DNA from: Streptomyces sp. NBC_00440
GTDB lineage: Bacteria; Actinomycetota; Actinomycetes; Streptomycetales; Streptomycetaceae
Assembly: GCF_036014215.1 (NCBI RefSeq)
Contig: NZ_CP107921.1
Span: forward strand, 5,029,501 to 5,093,500
DNA: 64,000 nt
Direction: 5' to 3'
The stretch's first letter is position 1; each line of letters starts with the position of its first letter. Positions 56,385 through 64,000 of this stretch are shown piece by piece. A model generated the notes under the pieces. That model was given only the letters and a program-made list of their open reading frames with translations, did no database searches and had not been told where the DNA came from. Made by a program: the position numbers and the translations under genes.

Positions 56385-56719
56385 CAGTGCGTCCGGGTGT
56401 GTCCGCGTGGCCGCACAGCGGCATCTCGGTCCTCGTCTCAGTGGGCGTCACACAAGGGGATACGCGCTTGCTCCGCCGAGTGTTGAAGACCGGGCCCAGA
56501 AGATCGCAGGGGTGCGTCGGCCCGCTCGAAGGCGCCGTCGACCACGGCGATTCCGTACTCACCCAATTCCGTACTCACTCCCGAGGGGCGGGGCCGCTCA
56601 CGGCACAATGATGATCTGCATCTCCCACGCGGGCCTGCCCACGTCTCGTCCTCGTCCTCCGACCCGACCTCGACCTCTGATACGGCATCACACATTTCCC
56701 CGTCCCCGAGGAGACAGCC
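56385..56719. other. 335-bp intergenic region, two divergent promoters expected
   Basis: Lies between divergent sigma-factor and DapA-family genes. No coding region of quality. It should contain the sigma gene's own promoter and that of the DapA-family gene, whose ribosome-binding site is GAGGAGA at about 56707-56713. I saw no clear operator or RNA. Confidence 0.4.
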
Positions 56720-57613
56720 ATGTTCCGCGGCCTCAGCGCCTTCCCCCTCACGCCGACCACCGAGAGCGGCATCGGCGAGCACGCGTTCGGCACCCTCGTC
56801 GCCCGCCTCGCCGCCGCCGGAGTCGGCTCCATCGGCGCCCTCGGCTCCACCGGCGGCTACGCCTACCTCACCCGCGAGCAGCGCGCCCGTGTGGCGACCC
56901 TCGCGGTCGGGGCCGCCGACGGCGTCCCGGTCATGGTCGGCATCGGCGCCCTGCGGACCTCGCACGTTCTCGCGCTCGCCGAGGACGCCCAGAAGGCGGG
57001 CGCGTCCGCGGTCCTGCTCGCCCCGATGACGTACCAGGCCCTCACGGATGACGAGGTGTTCGGCCTGTACGAGGACGTCACCCGCGAGCTCTCGGTGCCG
57101 CTCTGCGTGTACGACAACCCCGGCACCACCCACGTCAAGTTCACCGATGAACTCCACGCCCGCGTCGCGCAGTTGCCGAATGTCGCCGCCATCAAGATCC
57201 CCCCGGTCCCCGACGACCCGACTGCCGCGAAGCTGCGCGTCGAAGCGTTGCGGGCGCTGGTCCCGGCGACGGTCACGATCGGTGTCAGCGGCGACTGGAC
57301 GGCGGCCACCGGACTGAACGCCGGATGCGACGTGTGGTACTCGGTCGTCGGCGGCCTGTTCCCCGCGACGGCCCTCGCCCTCACCCGCGCCGCGCAGGCC
57401 GGCGACGCCGCCCGGGCCACCGCCATGTCGCAGCGGATGGAGCCGCTGTGGCAGCTGCTGCGCAGGTATGGCGGCCTGCGCGTCATGTCCGCCGCCGCCG
57501 AACACCTCGGCCTGGTCGACGGCCCCAATCTCCCGCGCCCCCTGCGCGGACTGACGCCACAGGCGCGCCAGGAACTCGCAGCGGTCATGACGTCACTGGG
57601 GCTCACCGACTGA
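56720..57613 (+). CDS. DapA-family (DHDPS/NAL) aldolase
   Basis: 297 residues, TIM barrel of the dihydrodipicolinate synthase/N-acetylneuraminate lyase family. GSTGGYAYLTREQR matches the family loop (usually GTTGE). The Schiff-base lysine is in VAAIKIPPVP (about residue 158) and the catalytic Tyr is in CVYDNPGTTH. GSTGGY instead of GTTGES suggests a substrate other than aspartate semialdehyde. So it probably cleaves or forms another pyruvate-derived aldol. GAGGAGA before the ATG. Not the housekeeping dapA. Confidence 0.86.
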   Translation: MFRGLSAFPLTPTTESGIGEHAFGTLVARLAAAGVGSIGALGSTGGYAYLTREQRARVATLAVGAADGVPVMVGIGALRTSHVLALAEDAQKAGASAVLLAPMTYQALTDDEVFGLYEDVTRELSVPLCVYDNPGTTHVKFTDELHARVAQLPNVAAIKIPPVPDDPTAAKLRVEALRALVPATVTIGVSGDWTAATGLNAGCDVWYSVVGGLFPATALALTRAAQAGDAARATAMSQRMEPLWQLLRRYGGLRVMSAAAEHLGLVDGPNLPRPLRGLTPQARQELAAVMTSLGLTD

Positions 57614-57690
57614 CGGCGTGTCTGGGCGGGTCCGCGCCGCGCCGGCGCTGCGGGAATCTGCGCTGATCGGTTTCGTCGCCCCGGGGGCGC

Positions 57691-58526
57691 TCAGGTGAGG
57701 GCGAGGAGGCTGACGGCGACGGCGGCGGTGCCCAGGCCGATGAGCTGGCCGCGGTGGAGGCGCTCGGAGAGCACGCTGCGGGCGAGCAGGACGGTTCCGG
57801 CCGGGTAGAGGGCGGTGATCACGGCGACGACGGTGAGGTCTCCGCTGCGCGCGGCGAGCAGGAACAGCAGGTTCGCCAGCGAGTCCAGCACGCCGGCAGT
57901 GACCGACATGGCGTAGGCGGGCTTCTCGGGCCGAGCCTGCGGTGCATGACCCCGGCCGCGGCCAGGGTGACGGCCGAGGAGACCGCCCTGCCGATGATCA
58001 GCGGGGCGACCCCGCTGTCCGACGGCGCCTGGTGCAGGAAGATCAGCTGCAGGGCGATGGCGCCCCCCGCGCCGAAGGCCAGGAGCAGCGCCGTCCGGGA
58101 GGGGCGGGAGGAGCCCGCGCCCTGTCCGGCGCTGACCAGCACCACCGCCGCCAGCGCGAGCGGCAGTCCGAGCAGGCCGGCCATTCCCAGCCGCTCGCCC
58201 TGCAACAGCCCCACCGTGACCGGCAGCGCGGCGGACACCAGCGCGGTCACTGGCGAGAGAACGTTCATCGGGCCGATGGCCAGGGTCCTGTAGAGCAGGG
58301 CGAAGGCCGCGGCCGAGGCCACACCGGACGCGGCGCCCCAGCCGAGAGCGGCCGGGCTGAACGAGGCACCCAGGACGGGCCACAGAAGCAGTTCGACCGC
58401 GAGACTGGCCGGTGCCGCGACCATGATGGTGCGCAGCACGTGCGCCTTCCGGGCGCCCAGGCCGCCGAGGAAGTCGGCGCATCCGTAGGCCAGAGAGCTG
58501 CCCAGGGCCAGCAGCAGAGCTATCAC
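57691..58526 (-). pseudogene. EamA-type transporter, frameshifted
   Basis: The N-terminal ~200 residues (from GTG 58526, VIALLLALGSSLAYGCADFLGGLG; GAGGGG upstream) are read in one frame. They contain DMT helices through AVSSAVTLAAAGVMHRRLG. The C-terminal ~65 residues (EKPAYAMSVTAGVLDSLANLLFLLAARSGDLTVVAVITALYPAGTVLLARSVLSERLHRGQLIGL) are in another frame. The shift lies near 57928-57945 and equals a one-base loss (or two-base gain). An intact protein would be ~278 residues with ten helices. This could be a real mutation or a sequencing error. Divergent from its XRE-cupin regulator. Confidence 0.78.
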
Positions 58527-58626
58527 GGGTCGATCCCCTCTGTTACGATGGAACGACTGAACGGTACAGCGAAACGACCGCCTCGGGCCAATCAACCGAC
58601 CGGGTGGTGCATTCCGCTGGTACGTC

Positions 58627-59229
58627 ATGGGGGTTGGTGATCAGGTGGCCGAGACAGAGGCGGCGCTGCGCACACTCGCGCACAACGTCCGGGCTGCCCG
58701 CACCCGCGCGGGTCTGTCCCTGGATGAGCTCGGCCGTCGCGCCAAGGTCAGCAAGGGAGCCCTGGTCGGACTTGAGAAGGCCCAGGGCAACCCGAACTTC
58801 GCCACCCTGATCCGGCTGGCCGACACGCTCGGCGTCTCGGTTTCCGCCTTGCTGGAAGGGCCGGCCGAAGGGCGTGTCCGGGTGGTCTCGGCCGATGCCG
58901 TGATGCCGCTGTGGGCGGGCGAGCAGGGCGGTGAGGCCCGGCTCATGCTCACGACATCGGGTCCCGCACCGGTCGAGGTGTGGCGCTGGCGCCTGCAGCC
59001 CGGCGAGGAGTACCCCAGCCACCCCCACCAGGCCGGGGTCGTGGAGACCGTCAGTGTCACCGCCGGGCGGATGATGCTGGTCGTCGACGGAGCGGAGCAC
59101 CCGGTCGAGGCCGGGCAGACCGCCACCTTCGACGGCGACGCCCCGCACGCCTACCGGGGATCAGGCGATGCCACCTGCCACCTGATCATGACCGTCCACC
59201 TGCCGCCCGGTCCCGCCGCCACTGCCTGA
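58627..59229 (+). CDS. XRE-family regulator with cupin domain
   Basis: 200 residues. The helix-turn-helix lies at about 15-75 (AGLSLDELGRRAKVSKGALVGLEKAQGNPNFATLIRLADTLGVSVSALL). The C-terminal cupin is at about 115-190 (HPHQAGVVETVSVTAGRMMLVVDG ... FDGDAPHAYRG), probably sensing a small ligand. Typically divergent from and controlling an EamA transporter, as here. ATG at 58627, though the start is not certain. The intergenic region has AACGAC-type repeats (58552-58580) as possible operator. Confidence 0.88.
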   Translation: MGVGDQVAETEAALRTLAHNVRAARTRAGLSLDELGRRAKVSKGALVGLEKAQGNPNFATLIRLADTLGVSVSALLEGPAEGRVRVVSADAVMPLWAGEQGGEARLMLTTSGPAPVEVWRWRLQPGEEYPSHPHQAGVVETVSVTAGRMMLVVDGAEHPVEAGQTATFDGDAPHAYRGSGDATCHLIMTVHLPPGPAATA

Positions 59230-59798
59230 ACCGGGCACTCCGGCTGGTCCCTGCGACGCTCAACTCCGGTCAGTGCGACCTTGTTGGCGCAGTGGGCGGT
59301 GCAGACCCGAACCGGCGTGCACCCGAAGGCTCACCGGGCTCCTGCGGCTGTCGTCCCTGGCGAACCGCCCTGCCTGGGTGAGGGCTTCGGGCTCCCGGAT
59401 GACCTCGTAGCTCACGCCTCGGTTCCACCGAACACGCGGCCGTACGCCTCGTCGTGGGCGGCGCCCGCGTTCTTGCCACGGCCTGGCGGGCGCCGGTGGG
59501 CGGCCCCGGCGTGCGCAGTTCCTGCAGCTCCATGGCGTCAGCGGGGGAGCGCGATGGGCTTTCGGAAGCTCGCGTGACACTGTCACTCGATATCGTATGA
59601 CCGAAAATATCGTGTCGCCAGTCTTTCGATATCACTCGTAACTGTGCCAGCATGCCGGAGCGCGAGAGCCCGTTCCGGGGTTCGACCACTCCCGGGGAGC
59701 CGGGGAGCCGGTCCGGGCCCGAACCTCTACGGCGGACCGGCGCGTCTTCGAGCTGTCCTGACGGGCAGTCACGGAATCGGCACTTCAAGGAGACACAG
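59230..59798. other. 569-bp intergenic region with decayed-looking DNA and operator-like sites
   Basis: 59281-59577 has an open frame on each strand without recognisable protein. On the minus strand near 59420-59520 short stretches such as NAGAAHDEAYGRVFGG look like a gene tail. This may be a degraded gene. The right part (59575-59640) is A/T-rich with three CGATATC-like sites. Confidence 0.35.
59588..59633. promoter_or_regulatory. Cluster of CGATATC-type sites
   Basis: CGATATCG at 59588-59595 (palindrome), AATATCG at about 59606-59612 and CGATATC at 59627-59633, in opposite orientations within 46 bases. It lies about 165 bp before the Tat-exported propeller gene. It resembles a regulator-binding region; the regulator is unknown and not adjacent. 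Confidence 0.4.
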
Positions 59799-61820
59799 AT
59801 GACCGACAGTTCTTTCCTGAGCAGGCGCCGGCTGCTCCAGGCCGGTGGCGCGTTCGGGCTGGCGGTGGCCGGCGGGTCCGTGACGGCCGGCCCGGCTGCC
59901 GCCGCGACCGGTGGCGCGCCCAGCACGGTGGTGACCGATCTGGGACCGGGAGTGGTGCAGTTCTCGTTGATGAGCGGGCTGCTGGTCGGCGACACCGTCT
60001 ACATCGGGTCGCGCAACCTGAACCCCGCCCGGGTGGCCGGGTTCCACCTGCCGACCCGGAAGGTGGTCTCGCTCACCGAACTCGACGCGGGACCCGATCC
60101 CTCCATCCAGGCACTCGCGGTGGACCCCGCCGGGCGGTACCTCTACATCGGCGTGCTGCTCAAGGGTGACCAGGGCAAGCCGAACCTCTTCCGGTGGGAC
60201 CTGACGACGCCGGACAAGCCTGCCGTGGACATCGGCAGGACCGGGGAGGACCGCGACATCCGTGCTCTGGCGGTCGCCCCCGACGGCACGGTGTACGCCG
60301 TGGGCGGTGTGCCGGGGAAGGCGCCCGCGCTGTGGGAGTACGACCCGGCGACCGGTGCCGTCACCAACCTGGGCGTCCCCAATCCGAATGCCACCGAGGC
60401 CGCGGCGGTCGCGGCCACCGACACCACCGTCTTCTTCGGTTCGGGCAGCGTCCTCGTCGGCGGAGGCGGCGCGAGCAAGGCGTCGCTGTACGCGTTCGAC
60501 CGGGCCAAGCGCACGTTCACCTCGGTGGTGCCCACGGAGATGGAGCAGGACCCCAGCCTGCGGTGCCTCGCCGTCATCGGCGGGAACCTGGTGGTCAGTA
60601 CCTCGGGCGGAGATCCCGCGAAGTTCGCCGTGATGGACCTGGCCGACCTCTCCTCGTACACCGTGGTGAGCGTGCACGGCACGACTGCCAAGTGCTTCAC
60701 CGCCGATGCGGACCGGATCTACTTCGCCACCGATACGGGACTGCAGTCCTACTCGACAGCCGACAAGACGGTCTCATCCGTGGAGTTCGCCGGACCGGAC
60801 CTCGGAGAGATCTGGGGCGTGGACTACACCGACGGGAAGCTGGAGGTCGTCTCGGCCTACGGGTTCGTCGCCGAGATCGATCTGGCCGCCCGCACCTCCG
60901 TGATCACCGACCTGGGCACGGCAGGCGCTCCCGTGGACGCGGAGGCAGGCATGGGGATCGCGGTCGGCGGCGGGTACGTCTACGTCGGCGGCACCGGCAC
61001 CATCGCCCGGCACAGTCTGCGGAGCGGGGCGGTCGTCAATCTGCGGGCGCCCGGCGAGGCCAAGGACGCCGAGGTGATCGACGGACGTCTGTACACCGGT
61101 CAGTACGACGCGCAGGGCATCTGGGAGTACGACCCTTCCGCAGGCGGGCAACCGCACCAGGCCGCGCAGTTCCCCAGTGTGCAGAACCGGCCGATGGACA
61201 CCTCCTGGGACCGGGTCAACGAGTTGCTTCTGGTCGGCGTGCAGTGCGACACCGAGGGCGGCGGAGCCTTGTGGACGTACTCCCCGAGGACCGGGAAGCC
61301 GGCCTCGTACGTCAACCCGATCGACAGCGTCCAGCTCGTCGGGGCGGTGGCGAACCGGGACGGCGTCGCCTACCTGGGCGGTGACAACGCGGCAAGCACG
61401 GGACCGCGTGGCACGGTCGTCGCCGTCGATCCGGTCACCGGCCGCGAGCGGTGGCGCCTGGAGACGCGGCAGAAGGCAGGGGTGGCGGCCCTCGCGGTGC
61501 AGGGCCGCCACCTCTACGGACTCACCAGAGCGGGCGTGCTGTTCGTCATCGACCTGCACACCCGGCAGTTGCTGCACACCGCGGACGTGAGCAGCGTCAG
61601 CCGCGGCTACGCGGCTCTGGTCACCAATCGCGGCACGGTCTACGGCGTCTCGGCCACCACGCTCTTCCGCTTCCACCCGAAGACGTTCGCCGTCAGCACC
61701 GTCGTCGCCGGTATCAACGGCGTCTGGTACAGCGAACCGCACGTCAACGCCCACGACGGCAGGCTCTACACGCTGCGCGGCCACAACCTCGTCGAGGTGG
61801 ACGACCGGCCGGCGCACTGA
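59799..61820 (+). CDS. Tat-exported beta-propeller protein
   Basis: 673 residues. Twin-arginine signal (FLSRRRLLQAGGAFGLAVAGG, with the Ala-rich PAAAATGG cleavage region) followed by ~10 propeller-like blades (IQALAVDPAGRYLYIGV, IRALAVAPDGTVYAVGG, ... GTVVAVDPVTGRERWRLETRQKAGVAAL, the last PQQ-like). Folded before export, so probably carries a bound cofactor or substrate. Function unknown. AAGGAGACACAG directly before the ATG. Confidence 0.83.
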   Translation: MTDSSFLSRRRLLQAGGAFGLAVAGGSVTAGPAAAATGGAPSTVVTDLGPGVVQFSLMSGLLVGDTVYIGSRNLNPARVAGFHLPTRKVVSLTELDAGPDPSIQALAVDPAGRYLYIGVLLKGDQGKPNLFRWDLTTPDKPAVDIGRTGEDRDIRALAVAPDGTVYAVGGVPGKAPALWEYDPATGAVTNLGVPNPNATEAAAVAATDTTVFFGSGSVLVGGGGASKASLYAFDRAKRTFTSVVPTEMEQDPSLRCLAVIGGNLVVSTSGGDPAKFAVMDLADLSSYTVVSVHGTTAKCFTADADRIYFATDTGLQSYSTADKTVSSVEFAGPDLGEIWGVDYTDGKLEVVSAYGFVAEIDLAARTSVITDLGTAGAPVDAEAGMGIAVGGGYVYVGGTGTIARHSLRSGAVVNLRAPGEAKDAEVIDGRLYTGQYDAQGIWEYDPSAGGQPHQAAQFPSVQNRPMDTSWDRVNELLLVGVQCDTEGGGALWTYSPRTGKPASYVNPIDSVQLVGAVANRDGVAYLGGDNAASTGPRGTVVAVDPVTGRERWRLETRQKAGVAALAVQGRHLYGLTRAGVLFVIDLHTRQLLHTADVSSVSRGYAALVTNRGTVYGVSATTLFRFHPKTFAVSTVVAGINGVWYSEPHVNAHDGRLYTLRGHNLVEVDDRPAH

Positions 61821-61888
61821 GTACTCGCCGTACTCGCCTCAGTACGTGAACTCCACCGCTTCACCGGATGCGGGTGAAGGCGGTCCGG

Positions 61889-62467
61889 TCAGCGCAGCGA
61901 CGCACTCGCCGCACGCAGCTCGTCCAGGGCCGCCAAGGTGTGCTCGGCGAGGCCGTCCTCGGTGTCGCGGACGCCGTCGGACCATTCGGCGTAGCCCCGT
62001 TTGAAGGCGAGGACGCCCAGCTCGCCCGCGAGAGCCGCGGTCGGTTCAGGTATGCCGCGGGCGACCAGGGCGGCTGTGACCGCCGCCGCGAGGCTGACGC
62101 TCTTGAGGGCGTCACGCTCCTGAAGTTCGGTGCTGGCGGTGACAGCCGCCTTCAGGCGGGGGGCGAGTTCGCGGTTCATGGGGCCCATCGCGCTTGAGGC
62201 GCGCACGAGACCGGCAGCGACCGCCTCCAGCGGGCCGGCGTCACAGGGGGCCTCGGCGATCCCCTCGGTCAGCAGCCGGCACAGCGTCTCCTGCCCCGCC
62301 ACCAGCAGCTCGCGCTTGTCGGGGAAGTACCGGAAGAAGGTGCTCTTGGTGACTCCGGCGCGCTCGGCGATCTGCGTGACCGTGGTGGCGTCGTACCCCT
62401 GCTCGGTGAACAGGTCGACGGCAGCCACGACGAGGCGTTCGCGTGCACCTGGTTCCCATCGACCCAT
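61889..62467 (-). CDS. TetR family transcriptional regulator
   Basis: 192 residues. It begins MGRWEPGARERLVVAAVDLFTEQGYDATTVTQIAERAGVTKSTFFRYFPDKRELLVAG, a standard TetR helix-turn-helix. Start at ATG 62467; ATG 62491 and 62545 are in frame but 62545 overlaps the operator. It is divergent from an NAD-dependent SDR gene. Two mirrored operator-like sites lie between them, so it represses both itself and the SDR. Confidence 0.88.
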   Translation of the reverse strand: MGRWEPGARERLVVAAVDLFTEQGYDATTVTQIAERAGVTKSTFFRYFPDKRELLVAGQETLCRLLTEGIAEAPCDAGPLEAVAAGLVRASSAMGPMNRELAPRLKAAVTASTELQERDALKSVSLAAAVTAALVARGIPEPTAALAGELGVLAFKRGYAEWSDGVRDTEDGLAEHTLAALDELRAASASLR

Positions 62468-62494
62468 GAGCCCATCGTAGGTGAACCGCATGTG

Positions 62495-62545
62495 ACGGGA
62501 CTCTTGTCCCATTACTTTGTTATGGTGATGGGACAAGAGTCCCAT
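62495..62545. promoter_or_regulatory. Mirrored operator pair between TetR and SDR genes
   Basis: Site 1 is ACGGGACTCTTGTCCCAT (62495-62512) and site 2 is ATGGGACAAGAGTCCCAT (62528-62545). Each is a dyad with GGGAC/GTCCC arms. Site 1 equals the reverse complement of site 2 except for one base. The spacer (15 bases) holds a TATGGT that could be a -10. Confidence 0.78.
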
Positions 62546-62562
62546 CGCTTAGGGAGAGTCTC

Positions 62563-63444
62563 ATGCGTGTCTTCGTCACCGGTGGCACCGGCCTGGTCGG
62601 GTCCGCAGTCGTCGCCGAACTGCTCGGCAACGGTCACGCCGTGCTCGCGCTCGCCCGCTCGGACGCTTCCGCGCTGGCCGTCGAGGCGGCCGGCGCGGAG
62701 CCGCTCCGGGGCGGCCTCGCCGATCTGGACGTCCTTCGCGCCGGCGCTGACCAGGCCGACGGGGTGATCCACCTGGCGTTCAGCAACGACTTCAGCAGCC
62801 CCGAAGCCCTCGCGCGGGCGGTCGCCGAGGAGAGTGCCGCCCTCGCGGCCCTCGGGGACGGACTCGTCGGCAGCGACCGCCCGTTCGTCACCGTCTCGGG
62901 TACCCCCGCTGTGCCGGGCCGCGCCTCCACCGAGGCCGACCCGGTGCCGACCGACGGGCCGGTCGGCGGCCGCGGTCGCGCGGTCACGGCGGCCCTGGGC
63001 CTGGCCTCGCGCGGAGTCCGGAGCGCGGCCGTACGCCTGCCGCGCACCGTTCACCATCGGGGCGCGGGCGGGTTCGCCGGAATGCTGACCGGCATCGCAC
63101 GCCGGACGGGAGTGTCCGGCTACCCGGGCGACGGCGCACAGCGCTGGCCGGCCGTGCACGCACTCGACGCGGCCGTTCTCTTCCGGCTCGCCCTGGAGCA
63201 CGCGCCGGCCGGCAGCTCCTGGCACGCCGTGGCCGACGAGGGGGACGAGGTGCGTGACATCGCCGCGGTCATCGGCCGACGGCTGAACCTGCCGGTCGAA
63301 TCCGTGCCGGCGGAGACCTACGGTCCTCTCGGTCCGATCTTCGCGACCGACCAGCCCTCGTCCAGTGCGCACACCCGGCAGGTGCTCGGCTGGGAACCGA
63401 AGCAGCCCGGCCTTCTGGAGGACCTGGAGAACATCCAGCCCTGA
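62563..63444 (+). CDS. NAD(P)-dependent oxidoreductase (extended SDR family)
   Basis: 293 residues. N-terminal Rossmann loop VFVTGGTGLVGSAVVAELL. It resembles NAD-dependent epimerase/dehydratase-like reductases, but the usual Tyr-x3-Lys is not seen. Serine of the catalytic region is VTVSGTP. The C-terminal LNLPVESVPAETYGPLGPIFATDQPSSSAHTRQVLGWEP matches SDR reductases induced by a divergent TetR. AGGGAGAG before the ATG. Substrate unknown. Confidence 0.86.
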   Translation: MRVFVTGGTGLVGSAVVAELLGNGHAVLALARSDASALAVEAAGAEPLRGGLADLDVLRAGADQADGVIHLAFSNDFSSPEALARAVAEESAALAALGDGLVGSDRPFVTVSGTPAVPGRASTEADPVPTDGPVGGRGRAVTAALGLASRGVRSAAVRLPRTVHHRGAGGFAGMLTGIARRTGVSGYPGDGAQRWPAVHALDAAVLFRLALEHAPAGSSWHAVADEGDEVRDIAAVIGRRLNLPVESVPAETYGPLGPIFATDQPSSSAHTRQVLGWEPKQPGLLEDLENIQP

Positions 63445-63480
63445 CCGGCGACAGGGAAGAGCGGGCATGGTTCCCGAGGT

Positions 63481-63570
63481 CTTCCGGCGGGACGCGCATC
63501 AGTCCGAGGTCTTCCGGCGGGACACGGATCAGACAGCGGCCTTCCGGCGGGACGTGCATCAGACGGCGGC
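63481..63570. repeat. Three 30-bp tandem repeats across the nhaC stop codon
   Basis: Units at 63481-63510, 63511-63540 and 63541-63570, each beginning CTTCCGGCGGGAC and containing ATCAG. The stop codon of the minus-strand antiporter gene (63559-63561) lies inside the third unit. On the plus strand they encode VFRRDxxQ units in a short frame, but there is no evidence of a gene. Confidence 0.88.
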
Positions 63571-64000
63571 CGGAGCGGGTTCCACGGCGGTCCGGCGCAC
63601 CGGCTCCTGGCGGGCGATGCCGAAACCGGTGTAGCCGCAGATCACGGCGATGATCACGCCGAAGTAGTTCAGGAACGCGTACGGCGCGTACGCCATGGTG
63701 GCGACACCCAGGGTCGTGGACATGTAGGTGGCGGCCTCGGTCCACGGCACCAGGGGCACGAAGACCGTGCCGGAGTCCTCCAGCGTGCGCGACAGGTTCT
63801 TCGGGGCGAGGCCGCGCTCGGGGTAGATGTCCCGGAACGCCTGGCCCGGCACAATGATCGTCAGGTACGAGACCCCCATGGAGAGCGCGGTGCCCACCGA
63901 GGTCAGCGCGGTGGCGAGGATGATCCCGCCCGTCCTGCGGACCTTGGCGAGCAGCCGGTGCATCAGGACGTCCAGGCAGCCGGTCTCGGTCAGGATGCCC
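63559..64000 (-). CDS. NhaC-type Na+/H+ antiporter, C-terminal part
   Basis: 147 visible residues of a protein whose N-terminus lies beyond the window. It contains GIILATALTSVGTALSMGVSYLTIIVPGQAFRDIYPERGLAPKNLSRTLEDSGTVFVPLVPWTEAATYMSTTLGV, the NhaC family end region, and two to three helices. Should exchange sodium and protons across the membrane. The stop codon lies in a 30-bp tandem repeat. Confidence 0.85.
   Translation of the reverse strand, partial: GILTETGCLDVLMHRLLAKVRRTGGIILATALTSVGTALSMGVSYLTIIVPGQAFRDIYPERGLAPKNLSRTLEDSGTVFVPLVPWTEAATYMSTTLGVATMAYAPYAFLNYFGVIIAVICGYTGFGIARQEPVRRTAVEPAPAAV

Noticed and set aside
57691..58482. Minus-strand frame as one intact transporter
   Set aside because: Its first ~180 residues are Arg-rich nonsense; real transporter helices for that part are in another frame, hence the pseudogene call.
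63365..63634. Short plus-strand gene encoding VFRRDxxQ repeats
   Set aside because: No ribosome-binding site; it overlaps SDR and nhaC ends and is explained by the 30-bp repeat.

Overview
The window is high-GC actinobacterial chromosome, very probably Streptomyces. Support comes from strong third-position GC bias, frequent GTG starts, 4-nt ATGA overlaps, hairpin terminators mostly without U-tracts, and the order sucC-sucD ... purN-purH ... folD ... mdh ... trpS ... D-Ala-D-Ala carboxypeptidase ... sdhCDAB, which I recall as the core arrangement in Streptomyces. I saw no rRNA, tRNA, insertion sequence, prophage or CRISPR array.

Layout. Positions 1-8484 hold a divergent five-gene set. SWIM-zinc-finger and DUF5691 genes lie on the minus strand; a MoxR-type AAA+ ATPase, a DUF5682 protein and a VWA protein lie on the plus strand, coupled by 4-nt overlaps. 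The divergent control region carries a perfect 12-bp inverted repeat. Each arm contains the box TTGTCAGTG, known from RecA-independent (PafBC-type) DNA-damage promoters, and one arm is followed at the right spacing by a matching -10. This is the best candidate for an uncharacterised system. Positions 9077-22005 are housekeeping: sucCD, a sigma-like membrane protein, a DUF6350 protein, purNH, an RDD protein, folD with a DUF3017 protein, and mdh. A structured, possibly transcribed element lies before mdh. Positions 22179-31515 hold small accessory genes (PEP-mutase-like enzyme, AhpD-like protein with a divergent MocR regulator, DMT exporter, lipoprotein with an ATP-grasp ligase, ornithine aminotransferase, an ECF sigma gene with a stunted partner) and trpS.

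Positions 32325-37910 form a polyprenyl-phosphoryl-arabinose-type cluster (DprE2, DprE1, PAP2 phosphatase, UbiA-type phosphoribosyltransferase, GtrA) with a BrkB membrane protein. Then come a D-Ala-D-Ala carboxypeptidase, a peptide-binding protein, and a small TetR-DCC-membrane operon with two palindromic operators around its promoter. Next are sdhCDAB, an OHCU decarboxylase and a GH20 hexosaminidase. Positions 49458-55044 hold secreted proteins, including a TNT-type NAD-glycohydrolase with a possible immunity partner, a YcnI protein and a beta-propeller downstream of an ECF sigma/anti-sigma pair.

The right end has a DapA-family enzyme, a frameshifted EamA transporter divergent from its XRE-cupin regulator, a Tat-exported propeller, a TetR/SDR divergent pair with mirrored operators, a 30-bp triplicated repeat, and an NhaC-type antiporter cut by the window edge. 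Function calls rest on motif recognition by eye; no database search was possible.
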